From Phyllobacterium sophorae (GTDB taxonomy: Bacteria; Pseudomonadota; Alphaproteobacteria; Rhizobiales; Rhizobiaceae): a stretch of 64,000 nucleotides of DNA. The stretch is from assembly GCF_003010965.1 (NCBI RefSeq), contig NZ_PGGM01000011.1:124001-188000 (forward strand), read 5' to 3'. Position numbers and translations under genes: made by a program. The notes below the pieces were generated by a model that saw nothing but the letters and a program-made list of their open reading frames with translations, was not told where the DNA came from and did not search any database. How positions within the stretch are numbered: position 1 is the first letter of the stretch; every line of letters begins with the position of its first letter. This document shows positions 55,162-63,624 of this stretch, piece by piece.

Positions 55162-55220
55162 GTTGTCGTTGCGACAACAGGCATCATGCCGCTCCGTCAT
55201 GCCGGTGAGAACCCGGTATG
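55162..55220 (+). promoter_or_regulatory. Two hairpins upstream of flagellin
   Basis: The first hairpin is perfect: GTTGTCG and CGACAAC at 55162-55178 around TTG. The second is CATGCCGG with CCGGTATG at 55198-55220 around a 7-nt loop, with one G-T pair. Both lie within 95 nt of the flagellin ATG and may be in its untranslated leader. In Caulobacter and Brucella, flagellin translation is controlled through FlbT and the leader, so a post-transcriptional role is possible. Confidence 0.45.
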
Positions 55221-55256
55221 TCCCCATCAAAAATATCTCATTAGGGGCTTCATCCC

Positions 55257-56039
55257 ATGGCTAGCATTCTTACAAACGCGTCAGCAATGACAGCGCTGCA
55301 GACACTCAACTCCACCAACAAGAACCTCGCTACCACGCAGGACCGCATTGCGACCGGACAGCGCGTTGCTCAGGCCTCTGACAATGCCGCTTACTGGTCA
55401 ATCGCGACCGGCATGCGCACCCAGAATTCGGCCCTGTCTGCAGTCAAGGACGGCCTTGGTCTTGGTGCTTCCATCGTTGACACTGCTTATACTGCATTGA
55501 ATGACGCGATCAAAATCGCCCAGGACATTCAGGCTAAGTATGTCGCCCGTGAAACACCAGGCACCGACACGGCCGTTATCGATGCAGACATCGCACAGTC
55601 GAAGGCGCAGATCGACGAAATGGCAAAGGGTGCGACCTTCCAGGGTGTCAACCTGCTTGCAACCGGTGCGACAGCTCAGAACGTCGTTACAGGTTATACA
55701 GCTGGTACCGGCGTCACCACGATGGCCGTTTCGGCCTATGTGCTTGAAGGGACTTTGACTGCCGCAACAACCTCTGTGGCTGTCGGAACCGCCATTGATG
55801 CCATGAAAGCCGCCGCTGCTTCTCTCGGCTCGGCAAAGACACGCATCAACACGCAGCAGTCCTTCACCGGGAACCTGATGGACGCGATCGATCGCGGCGT
55901 TGGCCAGCTCGTTGATGCCGACATGAACGCAGAATCGGCTCGTCTGTCGGCTCTCCAGGTTCAGCAGCAGCTCGGTATCCAGGCTCTGTCGATTGCCAAT
56001 TCGAGCAATCAGAGCATCCTGTCGCTGTTCCGCGGCTAA
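55257..56039 (+). CDS. fliC: Flagellin
   Basis: A 260-residue filament protein. The N-terminal D0/D1 helices (MASILTNASAMTALQTLNST, NKNLATTQDRIATGQRVAQA, SDNAAYWSIATGMRTQNSAL) and C-terminal D0/D1 (NAESARLSALQVQQQLGIQA, LSIANSSNQSILSLFRG) are intact. The variable central part (about residues 120-185) is short and rich in Thr, Ala and Val, so the outer domains are nearly absent. It is a stand-alone gene with a strong terminator. Confidence 0.94.
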   Translation: MASILTNASAMTALQTLNSTNKNLATTQDRIATGQRVAQASDNAAYWSIATGMRTQNSALSAVKDGLGLGASIVDTAYTALNDAIKIAQDIQAKYVARETPGTDTAVIDADIAQSKAQIDEMAKGATFQGVNLLATGATAQNVVTGYTAGTGVTTMAVSAYVLEGTLTAATTSVAVGTAIDAMKAAAASLGSAKTRINTQQSFTGNLMDAIDRGVGQLVDADMNAESARLSALQVQQQLGIQALSIANSSNQSILSLFRG

Positions 56040-56067
56040 TACGTTCGTTCTTTTGGAATGCAAATTC

Positions 56068-56096
56068 GGGCCACGCTTCGCGCGTGGCCCCTTTTC
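56068..56096 (+). terminator. Rho-independent terminator of the flagellin gene
   Basis: The arms GGGCCACGC and GCGTGGCCC are perfectly complementary around TTCGC and are followed by CTTTTC. It lies 28 bp after the flagellin stop, separating the highly expressed filament gene from the fliF operon. Confidence 0.88.
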
Positions 56097-56114
56097 GTTC
56101 TTGCGGCGCTCTAA

Positions 56115-56131
56115 CTTCGCGCAAGCTTCGC
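56115..56131 (+). promoter_or_regulatory. Putative flagellar box before fliF
   Basis: CTTCGCGCAAGCTTCGC contains a CTTCGC repeat with an 11-bp period, as expected for an OmpR-type regulator such as FtcR. It shares 15 of 17 bases with the site before flgE. It ends 37 nt before the fliF ATG. Confidence 0.55.
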
Positions 56132-56168
56132 CGTTTATGGTTCCGCCACGCGATTGTGGTGGGTGTTG

Positions 56169-57815
56169 ATGGAAAAGAATATTAGGCAGACGTTTGAGCA
56201 GCTGTTCGCAGGCATGAAGAAGCTTGGCGCGCGGCGCCTCATCGCTCTTGGAATTGTCGGGATTACGCTGTTCAGCGCTATTCTCGTATCGAGTATCTAT
56301 CTCAACCGCCCGCAATACGAGACCCTTTACGTTGGGCTCAGCCGCGACGATGTCAACCGTATGGGCATGGCCCTTGGTGAAGCGGGCATCCTCTTCGATG
56401 TGAAGTCGGACGGCACATCCATCCTTGTTCCCTTTGGCAAGGCCGATCAGGCACGCATGTATCTGGCGGAGAAAGGTCTGCCCACCAGCAACAATGCCGG
56501 TTACGAACTTTTCGATAATATGGGCTCACTGGGCCTGACTTCCTTCATGCAGGAAATTACCCGGGTTCGCGCGCTTGAGGGCGAGATTTCCCGAACCATC
56601 CAGGCCCTGCGCGGCATAAAGGCGGCGCGCGTTCACATCGTTCTGCCCGAAAAGGGCAGTTTTCGCCGTGGCGATCAGGCGCCATCGGCTTCGGTCGTCA
56701 TTCGTACCGAAGGTGATTTTGCAACCGAATCCGCTCAGTCGATCCGTCAGCTGGTCGCGGCCGCGGTGCCGCAGCTCACCGCTGCCGAGGTAACAATCCT
56801 CGACACCAACGGTCGTCTGCTGGCATCGAAGGACGACGGCACCAATGCAGGGGCAGTCATGTCGGCGACACTCGAGCAGAATGTCTCAGCGTCGGTGGAT
56901 GAAAATATTCGCAAGGCACTCGCGCCTTATCTCGGCGTTGGCCATTTCCAGACCAGTGTTCAGGTCGCGCTTGATACCGACCGGCGCCAGACCAACGAAA
57001 CCGTGTTCGATCCAGAATCGCGCGTCGAGCGCTCGGTACGGGTGGTGCGGGAAAGCGGTGATTCGAAGAACTCGACCAGTGACAATGCAACGGGTGTCGA
57101 ACAGAACATTCCGCAGGAAGAAATTGCCAGCAAGAATGGGGACAGTTCGACAGAAAAGACCGACAAGCGCGAGGAACTGACCAACTATGAACTCAATTCA
57201 AAGACGGTCTCCACAGTAAGCGACAGTTACCAGATCAAACGGCTTTCGATCGCGGTCGTCATCGATCAGGCGCGGCTGATGGCAACGGCCGGCGTCACAC
57301 CTGTTCCAGACAAATTCGTCGAGCAACAGATTGCCAAGATTACCGAACTCGTGGCCACCGCGGCCGGGCTCGACCAGAAACGAGGCGACGTCATCAATGT
57401 GACGGCGGTCAACTTCATGGAAGCAACGAACGAACAGCTGGAGCCGGCCTCCACCCCGGTATCAGAGATGATCTTGCGCCAGGCCGGCAGTTTCGTAAAT
57501 GCCGCCGCACTCATTGCCGCTGTTGCGCTCGTCATCTGGTTCGGTGTTCGTCCGTTGATGCGAGAAATGGGCAAGTCTGAGGATGTCCCGCAATTGGCAT
57601 TGGGATCGGACGTTACGATCCCCAATCTTGCCAACGCGACAAATCTGCCGGCTGTGGCACCTGTGCGCACCGAACACAGTCAACCCTATGATGATCTCAG
57701 TGAGCTTAGGCGGCGCATGCGCGTGCCGGCGCAAAACCGGCTCGAGCAGATGATTGATATGGACGAGGAGCGTGTGGCGGCGATCCTGAAGCAATGGGTT
57801 CACGAGGCAGCGTGA
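56169..57815 (+). CDS. fliF: Flagellar MS-ring protein FliF
   Basis: About 548 residues from the ATG at 56169; a TTG at 56154 is also in frame. Two membrane segments (residues about 20-42 and 440-460) flank the periplasmic ring-building domains (ETLYVGLSRDDVNRMGMALG, MQEITRVRALEGEISRTIQA, ARVHIVLPEKGSFRRGDQAP). The C-terminal tail (RVAAILKQWVHE) binds FliG. The stop overlaps the start of the next gene by one base. Confidence 0.95.
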   Translation: MEKNIRQTFEQLFAGMKKLGARRLIALGIVGITLFSAILVSSIYLNRPQYETLYVGLSRDDVNRMGMALGEAGILFDVKSDGTSILVPFGKADQARMYLAEKGLPTSNNAGYELFDNMGSLGLTSFMQEITRVRALEGEISRTIQALRGIKAARVHIVLPEKGSFRRGDQAPSASVVIRTEGDFATESAQSIRQLVAAAVPQLTAAEVTILDTNGRLLASKDDGTNAGAVMSATLEQNVSASVDENIRKALAPYLGVGHFQTSVQVALDTDRRQTNETVFDPESRVERSVRVVRESGDSKNSTSDNATGVEQNIPQEEIASKNGDSSTEKTDKREELTNYELNSKTVSTVSDSYQIKRLSIAVVIDQARLMATAGVTPVPDKFVEQQIAKITELVATAAGLDQKRGDVINVTAVNFMEATNEQLEPASTPVSEMILRQAGSFVNAAALIAAVALVIWFGVRPLMREMGKSEDVPQLALGSDVTIPNLANATNLPAVAPVRTEHSQPYDDLSELRRRMRVPAQNRLEQMIDMDEERVAAILKQWVHEAA

Positions 57816-58468
57816 TGGCCGCTCGATCGATCGCCAGCGTGCTGACCGACTTCACGCCAAGACATGTGCCGGCTGACCGCGTCACGGTTTTTACCGGGAC
57901 GGGCAAAGAACGACCGCCGGAAGAGATGGCAGAGCCGCGCGAAGACATTGTCGACATCATCGACTACGAACTGAAGGTCAAAGAAGCCTTCGCAGCGGGG
58001 CTTCAATCGGGTCAATCGGAGGCGGCAGTTCTGTTCGAGGCCGAAAAGATACGGCTCGAGCGCGAGTTTCAGGAGCAACTGGCCGCAGCCGATGCGCATT
58101 TCCTCGAACAGACCGGTGAGCGCATAGCCACGCAGATCAGCCAGGGCCTTGCCGCGATTGCAGCGGATCTGTCGGGATTGTTTGCGGCCGTGCTTACCCC
58201 ATTGGTCGAAGAAAACCTGCGCGAGCGGACGATTGCGGGTTTTGTCGGCGAAGTGGAGCGGCTGACCACAGGGCTTGAAGGTCTGGCTGTCCATGTCACC
58301 GGACCCCGCCATCTTCTGGATGCGTTGCGCAGGCGACCGGAGATCGACCCGATGCGCTTTACCTTTGCCGAAGCCCAGCAGCCGGAATTGTCGTTGAAGC
58401 TGGATGATGCGGTCATCGAGACGCGGCTTGGCCGCCTGATTGACGCGTTGAAGGATCCGAACCGATGA
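57815..58468 (+). CDS. fliH: FliH-like export apparatus protein
   Basis: A 217-residue protein from the ATG at 57815 that overlaps the fliF stop. Residues about 60-110 form a charged coiled coil (EAEKIRLEREFQEQLAAADA), and the C-terminal half has the FliH/SctL pattern (FAAVLTPLVEENLRERTIAG, VHVTGPRHLLDALRRRP, LSLKLDDAVIETRLGRLIDA). FliH links the FliI ATPase to the C-ring and inhibits it. It is normally unannotated in rhizobia because of low similarity; no other FliH candidate is in the window. Confidence 0.6.
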   Translation: MAARSIASVLTDFTPRHVPADRVTVFTGTGKERPPEEMAEPREDIVDIIDYELKVKEAFAAGLQSGQSEAAVLFEAEKIRLEREFQEQLAAADAHFLEQTGERIATQISQGLAAIAADLSGLFAAVLTPLVEENLRERTIAGFVGEVERLTTGLEGLAVHVTGPRHLLDALRRRPEIDPMRFTFAEAQQPELSLKLDDAVIETRLGRLIDALKDPNR

Positions 58469-59712
58469 ACATTGACCCCGAAACGCATCGTGAAATCGTC
58501 ATTGTTCGCCGTGGTCGTGGTGACGGTGAGGAAGGCCATCACGGCGGCGTGTGGAAAATCGCGTATGCCGACTTCATGACTGCCATGATGGCGTTCTTTC
58601 TGGTCATGTGGCTCATCAATGCTGCCAATGAAGAAACGAAGGCGGCGGTTGCCAGCTACTTCAATCCAGTCAAGCTCATGGACCGCCAAGCACGACCAAA
58701 AGGCATCGAGGAGACGGAAAACGAGGAAGGCAAGGTTCGCTTCGAGCGCCCGGACTCCAACGATCCCGAAACCAAAAGCGCCCGCAATGAGAAACAGGTC
58801 GAGCCGGTGCCGGACAAGGAAGAGCGGCAAATCTTCAAAGATCCCTACGCGGTTCTTGCTGAAATTGCGACAGATTCCGGGGTTCTGCAAAACCTCTCGC
58901 CGAAAGGCGAGGGCGGTTCCAATCAGGCTGGACCCTCGACCGGCGCTGAGGGCGGCGATGCCTATCGCGATCCATTCAACCCCAATTATTGGTCTACCCA
59001 TGTGGAGGATGAGATATTTCCGCTGACGGACAGTCCCCCTGTTCCCCCGCCCTCGCACGACAATAAATTCGAGGAAGCGGAAAAGAAGGTGGATACCCAG
59101 ACGCAAGAGGCCGCCCTGGAGAAGCGCATCAAGGGCGGCGAACCAATGGCTGCAACCAAGACCTCTGCTCCCAAAGAGATTAAGCCTTTGGATCCGGGCA
59201 AAGAGGTGTCCGCACAAAAGGACGAGGAAAAACCTGACGCAGCGCAAGTGGCGTCAGCGCGTGAGCTTGCTGCGGAGATAGCAAAAAAGACGAGCGCCGC
59301 GAGTGATGAAAAAGCGCCCGATATTACCGTTGTACCCACGCATGACGGCGTCATGATCCAGCTTACCGACAAGGTTGACTATGGCATGTTTGCCATCGGC
59401 TCAGCAAAACCCGACAAGCGGGTTGTTCAGGTTCTTGATGAAATCGCCAAGCTCATCGCCACCCGCAAGGGTGACGTTATTATCAGCGGGCATACCGATG
59501 CACGGCCCTTCAAAAGTGAGACCTATGACAATTGGCGACTGTCGTCCGCACGGGCCCACATGGCTTACTACATGCTCACGCGAGGCGGGTTGGACGCCAA
59601 GCGCATTTTGCGCGTGGAAGGATATGCTGACCGGGATCCGAAGATTGCAGCCGATCCCTACGCCGCGCAAAACAGGCGCATCGACATCTTCCTGAAAACG
59701 GCCACCAGATGA
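58465..59712 (+). CDS. motB: Flagellar stator protein MotB
   Basis: A 415-residue protein with one membrane segment near the N-terminus (WKIAYADFMTAMMAFFLVMW), where the Asp of YADF is the proton-carrying residue. A long Glu/Lys/Pro-rich linker (about residues 80-280) precedes the OmpA-like peptidoglycan-binding domain (VIISGHTDARPF, NWRLSSARAHMAYYML, VEGYADRDP, QNRRIDIFL). The linker is longer than in E. coli MotB, as usual for rhizobia, which add MotC. Confidence 0.93.
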   Translation: MNIDPETHREIVIVRRGRGDGEEGHHGGVWKIAYADFMTAMMAFFLVMWLINAANEETKAAVASYFNPVKLMDRQARPKGIEETENEEGKVRFERPDSNDPETKSARNEKQVEPVPDKEERQIFKDPYAVLAEIATDSGVLQNLSPKGEGGSNQAGPSTGAEGGDAYRDPFNPNYWSTHVEDEIFPLTDSPPVPPPSHDNKFEEAEKKVDTQTQEAALEKRIKGGEPMAATKTSAPKEIKPLDPGKEVSAQKDEEKPDAAQVASARELAAEIAKKTSAASDEKAPDITVVPTHDGVMIQLTDKVDYGMFAIGSAKPDKRVVQVLDEIAKLIATRKGDVIISGHTDARPFKSETYDNWRLSSARAHMAYYMLTRGGLDAKRILRVEGYADRDPKIAADPYAAQNRRIDIFLKTATR

Positions 59713-60917
59713 TGGTCCGGCGCACCATGCAATGGCTGTTTTTCGGCTTCGTCAGCCTGCCATTGGCCACGGCGAGCGCACAGGTCAATTCGCCGGCACC
59801 CGAACCCTACCTCTTGGTAAGGTCGATGCGCATGTTGCAGGATCAGGTGGCTTCGGGAAGGCCCGAGGCACTGCCGATGCTCAACCGTGTTCTTGGCCAT
59901 ATTGCCGAGCAACTGCGGTCGGCCAAGCCGGAAGTCTGGCAAAAGCCCGCCAATGCCTATGCCATCTTCGTGTACCTTCTCAACGGCGGCAATCCGGAGG
60001 TCGTGCGCACGATTTTGACGTCGGCGAAACTCGAGCAGATTGCCCCCAAACTCATAGCAGGATCACTCGCCTATGCCGATGGCGATTCCCTTCGCGTCAT
60101 CGAGAATTTCCAGGAATTGCCGGCCGATGTTCCAAGCGAGCTTGCCGCTTCGATTTATCTGGTGACCGCAACCCAGCTTTCGGCAATCGATGCAGGAACA
60201 GCGCTCAAGCGGCTGGACTATATCCGTCTCAATGCGCCCGGCACCCTGCTTGAGGAGGCGGCGCTGCGGCGGGGGCTGATTATCGCCGCCCGGCTCGGTG
60301 ACAAGGACAAGGTCCGCCTGCTGGCTCGCAACTATTTACAGCGCTTCACCTTCTCGCCCTATTCGGAAGACTTCTTTCGCCAGCTGGTCGATGCTTTGAT
60401 GGAGCTGAAAGACAAAATCGGCAATGACGAAATCGAGGAGATTGCTTCACTTGCATGGCCGGGCGCGCGCTTGCCGTTTTATCTGCGACTGGCACGCGGT
60501 GCCATCGTGAGCGGCAATCTCTCCCGTGCCCGCTATATTTCCGAGCGTGCCGATGTGCTGGCCGTTGCCCTTAAGACCGACGACACGCAGGCAAAGCTTT
60601 ATTTGGCGATAAGCAATGTCGGCTCGGACAAGACTGGTGAGGCCAAATACGTGCTCTCGAAATTGCCAAGGGAACGGCTCCACGATCGCGATGTCAAGCT
60701 TTTGGACGCAGCGACGGCCATGGCAGGCAAAATCCTCGCACAGCCGGTTCCGCAGATGGAGACGCCGCAACAGGCGGCCGTCAAAATGGCTCCTTCGCCC
60801 GCCAGCGCCCCGGCCAGGGCCGAGGCCATTGCGCTTGAACCAGCAGATCCCATTATTGATGAGACACGAAAGAAACTCGACGCCATCGACGCGCTTCTCG
60901 GGAAGGCCAGGAAATGA
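59709..60917 (+). CDS. motC: Periplasmic motor protein MotC
   Basis: A 402-residue exported protein with a signal peptide (residues about 1-25, FFGFVSLPLATASAQ). The helical body (PYLLVRSMRMLQDQVASGRP, EALPMLNRVLGHIAEQLR, QKPANAYAIFVYLLNGGNPE) matches rhizobial MotC, which acts with MotB in the periplasm. A Pro/Ala-rich tail closes it. Coupled to motB and motD by 4-nt overlaps. Confidence 0.9.
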   Translation: MMVRRTMQWLFFGFVSLPLATASAQVNSPAPEPYLLVRSMRMLQDQVASGRPEALPMLNRVLGHIAEQLRSAKPEVWQKPANAYAIFVYLLNGGNPEVVRTILTSAKLEQIAPKLIAGSLAYADGDSLRVIENFQELPADVPSELAASIYLVTATQLSAIDAGTALKRLDYIRLNAPGTLLEEAALRRGLIIAARLGDKDKVRLLARNYLQRFTFSPYSEDFFRQLVDALMELKDKIGNDEIEEIASLAWPGARLPFYLRLARGAIVSGNLSRARYISERADVLAVALKTDDTQAKLYLAISNVGSDKTGEAKYVLSKLPRERLHDRDVKLLDAATAMAGKILAQPVPQMETPQQAAVKMAPSPASAPARAEAIALEPADPIIDETRKKLDAIDALLGKARK

Positions 60918-62128
60918 CCATTGGAGCTGACATGCCCCTTAAATCGCAGTTCGAAGCGCTTGTCCGTGATACCGGCAAGGGAAGCCGTGCAAACGATGAA
61001 AAAATGCCCAAGCAAGAGCGCGCGCTGGATTTCAAGACGATGGTGAAGGTTGCGCTACCAAAGCTGAAGCTTGATAGGGATGGTGCGTCGGACGAAGAAA
61101 TACCTGCCAAGGTCGACGAAACCGGCGAACCAGACCAGATCAAATCATCCACGGTTTCTGTTCAAGGCGTGTTTGGTCAGACAATTCTGGCTTTAGAGCA
61201 ATTGCTTGAAAGGCAGCGTGACGATCAAGGCGATCAAGCGGCGGCTCCGATCAAGATACCGGAATCGGAAGACGCTGAATCAATCATATCTGCGGCCAAA
61301 ACCGTGCCGGCAACGGTCGACAAGGTCAAGGGACAAGAAGCGCCGTTTCCCGATGACAAGACGGCATCGCCGGCACAGGCGGGGACAAAACCGATGGCGG
61401 ATCTGCCTGATGTGGAACCTGTGCCGCAAGCGGTCAAATCACGGCCCGCACCCGCGCCGGTCTCAGTCGGTGACGCAGTGGCGCAAGTGCCAGAAGCCAG
61501 GAATGGCAAGGGAACGACGCTGGAGCAGTGGGCAGCGCCAGTCATGCATACATCGGCTACAACGCCGCCGGTTTCGGCCCAGGCAGAAACAAGACTGGCC
61601 ACAGTACCTGTGGCCGTCACACCGCAACCGGCAAGCCGCCCGCAGGTCACCGCGGTTCAGATCCTCTCCGATCGCACCACCGGAGCCGCCAGAACGCTGG
61701 TGGTTCAATTGCAACCGATCGAACTTGGAACGGTCACGGCGCGGTTACGGCTAACGCCCGAAGGCATGCATATCCAGCTGACAGCGGAGACCAAGGCGAT
61801 GGCAGAGCATCTTGCCAAGGACCACGACGCCCTCGGCAAGGCCTTGCAGCGGGCGGGTGTAGCTGATGATGCTTCCCTGGTCACCATCTCGGTGGTTGAT
61901 CGCTCCAGCGCCATCTCGAACACAGCGGCAGGACAGCAGAATTTGGCCGGACAGGAGCAACAGAGCAGCGCGCGTGGCAACGGTCAAAGCCATTCCGGAT
62001 TTCAGGAAACGTCTGACGACCGCTCAACGCCTCAACAGCCTTTTGGAGACAGTCTAGCGGATGAACGCGAGGAAAAATTGGCGAGAGCGGATATGGAATA
62101 CAATCTTTCACGCTCTTTGGTTGTCTAG
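60914..62128 (+). CDS. motD: Hook-length regulator MotD/FliK
   Basis: A 404-residue protein. The first 230 residues are variable, charged and Pro/Ala-rich. The C-terminal part has the Flg_hook domain (TLVVQLQPIELGTVTARLRL, TPEGMHIQLTAETKAMAEHL, DALGKALQRAG). MotD in Sinorhizobium was shown to be a FliK-type hook-length protein. The next gene overlaps its 3' end by 68 nt in another frame. Confidence 0.85.
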   Translation: MTIGADMPLKSQFEALVRDTGKGSRANDEKMPKQERALDFKTMVKVALPKLKLDRDGASDEEIPAKVDETGEPDQIKSSTVSVQGVFGQTILALEQLLERQRDDQGDQAAAPIKIPESEDAESIISAAKTVPATVDKVKGQEAPFPDDKTASPAQAGTKPMADLPDVEPVPQAVKSRPAPAPVSVGDAVAQVPEARNGKGTTLEQWAAPVMHTSATTPPVSAQAETRLATVPVAVTPQPASRPQVTAVQILSDRTTGAARTLVVQLQPIELGTVTARLRLTPEGMHIQLTAETKAMAEHLAKDHDALGKALQRAGVADDASLVTISVVDRSSAISNTAAGQQNLAGQEQQSSARGNGQSHSGFQETSDDRSTPQQPFGDSLADEREEKLARADMEYNLSRSLVV

Positions 62129-62660
62129 TGTCCTTCTCTCTTGCCACCCCGTTTTCGCCGAGAATGCCTGTGAGCGCGAAATGCAGCGCGCAGCGACAAA
62201 ATACGACATTCCCATCGGCATTCTCTATGCGGTCGGACTGACTGAGACCGGGCATAAGGACTCGCTGCAACCCTATGCCATGAACATCGACGGCAAGGCT
62301 TTCTTCATGGCATCCGCAGCGGCTGCGCTGACAAAATTCAACCAGGCACAGTTGCAGGGTGCAAGGCTCATCGATCTTGGATGCATGCAAATAAACCATC
62401 TTTATCACGCCGATGCCTTTGCCTCGGTAACGGCAATGCTCGACCCTGCAGCCAATGTAGACTATGCCGCGCGCTTCCTGAAACAACTGCGTTTTCGCGA
62501 GGGAAGCTGGACCTTGGCTGTTGCCCGTTATCATGCGGGACCCAACAACGACCCTGCGCAGAAATATTATGTTTGCCGCGTCATGGACAATATGGTCGCT
62601 TCGGGCTTTGGAAACTGGACGGCAAATGCCCGCATGTTTTGCGGTAAGTGGCGGCGTTAA
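62061..62660 (+). CDS. Flagellum-linked lytic transglycosylase (SLT domain)
   Basis: A 199-residue exported protein. The signal peptide (residues about 12-33: WNTIFHALWLSSVLLSCHPV) would be lost with a later start, so the 68-nt overlap with motD is accepted. The SLT fold has the catalytic Glu in GLTETGHKDS, then LGCMQIN, the helices NVDYAARFLKQL and AVARYHAGP. These enzymes cut peptidoglycan; in the motor operon it probably opens the wall for the rod, since no FlgJ muramidase is seen. Confidence 0.85.
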   Translation: MNARKNWRERIWNTIFHALWLSSVLLSCHPVFAENACEREMQRAATKYDIPIGILYAVGLTETGHKDSLQPYAMNIDGKAFFMASAAAALTKFNQAQLQGARLIDLGCMQINHLYHADAFASVTAMLDPAANVDYAARFLKQLRFREGSWTLAVARYHAGPNNDPAQKYYVCRVMDNMVASGFGNWTANARMFCGKWRR

Positions 62661-62787
62661 TACTCGGTAATAAAACGTGAATTTGTTTCAAGAGGCATGT
62701 TTTGTTAAGGTTTCAGCCATAGACGTTTTGCTCGCCGGACGAGCTTCTCGCTAACGCAAAAATCTCCTTCAAAAAGTTATTTCGGAC

Positions 62788-62817
62788 TCCCAATAAATTA
62801 GGTGCAATTAATTGGGA
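62788..62817. promoter_or_regulatory. Long palindrome before ftcR
   Basis: TCCCAATAAATT and AATTAATTGGGA are inverted repeats pairing at 11 of 12 positions with a 6-nt centre (AGGTGC). It ends 72 nt before the ftcR GTG. A two-fold symmetric site of this length suits a dimeric regulator such as the LuxR-type VjbR; the AT-rich arms would also fit MucR. Confidence 0.55.
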
Positions 62818-62889
62818 ATTGTCGCCGAGTCATCAGCCCCGCTAGGTGTGTACTGCTTGGGGCAACTTATTGATTCGGAAGGTGGGATT

Positions 62890-63561
62890 GTGATCGTAGT
62901 CGTCGACGAACGAAGTCTGGTGACGAGTGGGTATTCGGCGTGGTTCGCCCGTGAGGGCATAACAACAACAGGGTTCGCTCCCGATGATTTTGGCGATTGG
63001 GTCGCCACTGTCCAGGAGAGCGACATTATGGCAGTTGAGGCGTTTCTCATAGGGGAATGTGCCAATCGCAGCCAGTTTCCACATAAAATTCGTGAACGCT
63101 GTTCGGCGCCGGTCATCGCCGTCAACGAGACGCAGTCACTGGAAAATACGCTGGAGCTCTTCCAGGCTGGCGTGGACGATGTCGTTCGCAAGCCAATGCA
63201 CGTGCGCGAAATCCTGGCACGGATCAATGCGATCCGCCGCCGGTATGGCAATGGCGGCACTGGCACCCAGATCGGTCCCATCCGCGTCTTTTCCGATGGC
63301 CGCGATCCGCAGATCAACGGCGTCGATTTTTCGCTGCCCCGCCGTGAGCGCCGCATCCTTGAGTATCTGATCGCCAACCGCGGACGCCGGCTCAACAAAG
63401 CGCAGATATTCAGTGCGATCTACGGCATTTTCGACAGCGATGTCGAGGAAAGCGTCGTTGAAAGTCACATCAGCAAGCTGCGCAAAAAATTGCGTGAGCA
63501 GCTTGGGCATGACCCGATCGATTCCAAACGCTTTCTCGGCTACTGCATCAATCTCGACTGA
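62890..63561 (+). CDS. ftcR: Flagellar master regulator FtcR (Rem), OmpR type
   Basis: About 223 residues. The GTG at 62890 follows GGAAGGTGG and gives the start [19 protein letters not shown], colinear with Brucella FtcR; the frame extends back to a TTG at 62812 without homology. The receiver domain is atypical: the usual phosphoacceptor Asp is not evident (Glu50 in [12 protein letters not shown] stands near the site). The C-terminal winged helix ([51 protein letters not shown]) binds DNA. FtcR activates flagellar genes in Brucella. Confidence 0.92.
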   Translation: MIVVVDERSLVTSGYSAWFAREGITTTGFAPDDFGDWVATVQESDIMAVEAFLIGECANRSQFPHKIRERCSAPVIAVNETQSLENTLELFQAGVDDVVRKPMHVREILARINAIRRRYGNGGTGTQIGPIRVFSDGRDPQINGVDFSLPRRERRILEYLIANRGRRLNKAQIFSAIYGIFDSDVEESVVESHISKLRKKLREQLGHDPIDSKRFLGYCINLD

Positions 63562-63624
63562 ATGATTTTTCGCCACTGGCGGATAGTCGAATCCAACGAT
63601 CCCGTAAGGAATGCAGAGCGTCAG

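Noticed and set aside
58069-59247. A 392-codon open frame on the minus strand
   Set aside because: It is antisense to the fliH-like and motB genes and shows only low-complexity hydrophobic and charged sequence.
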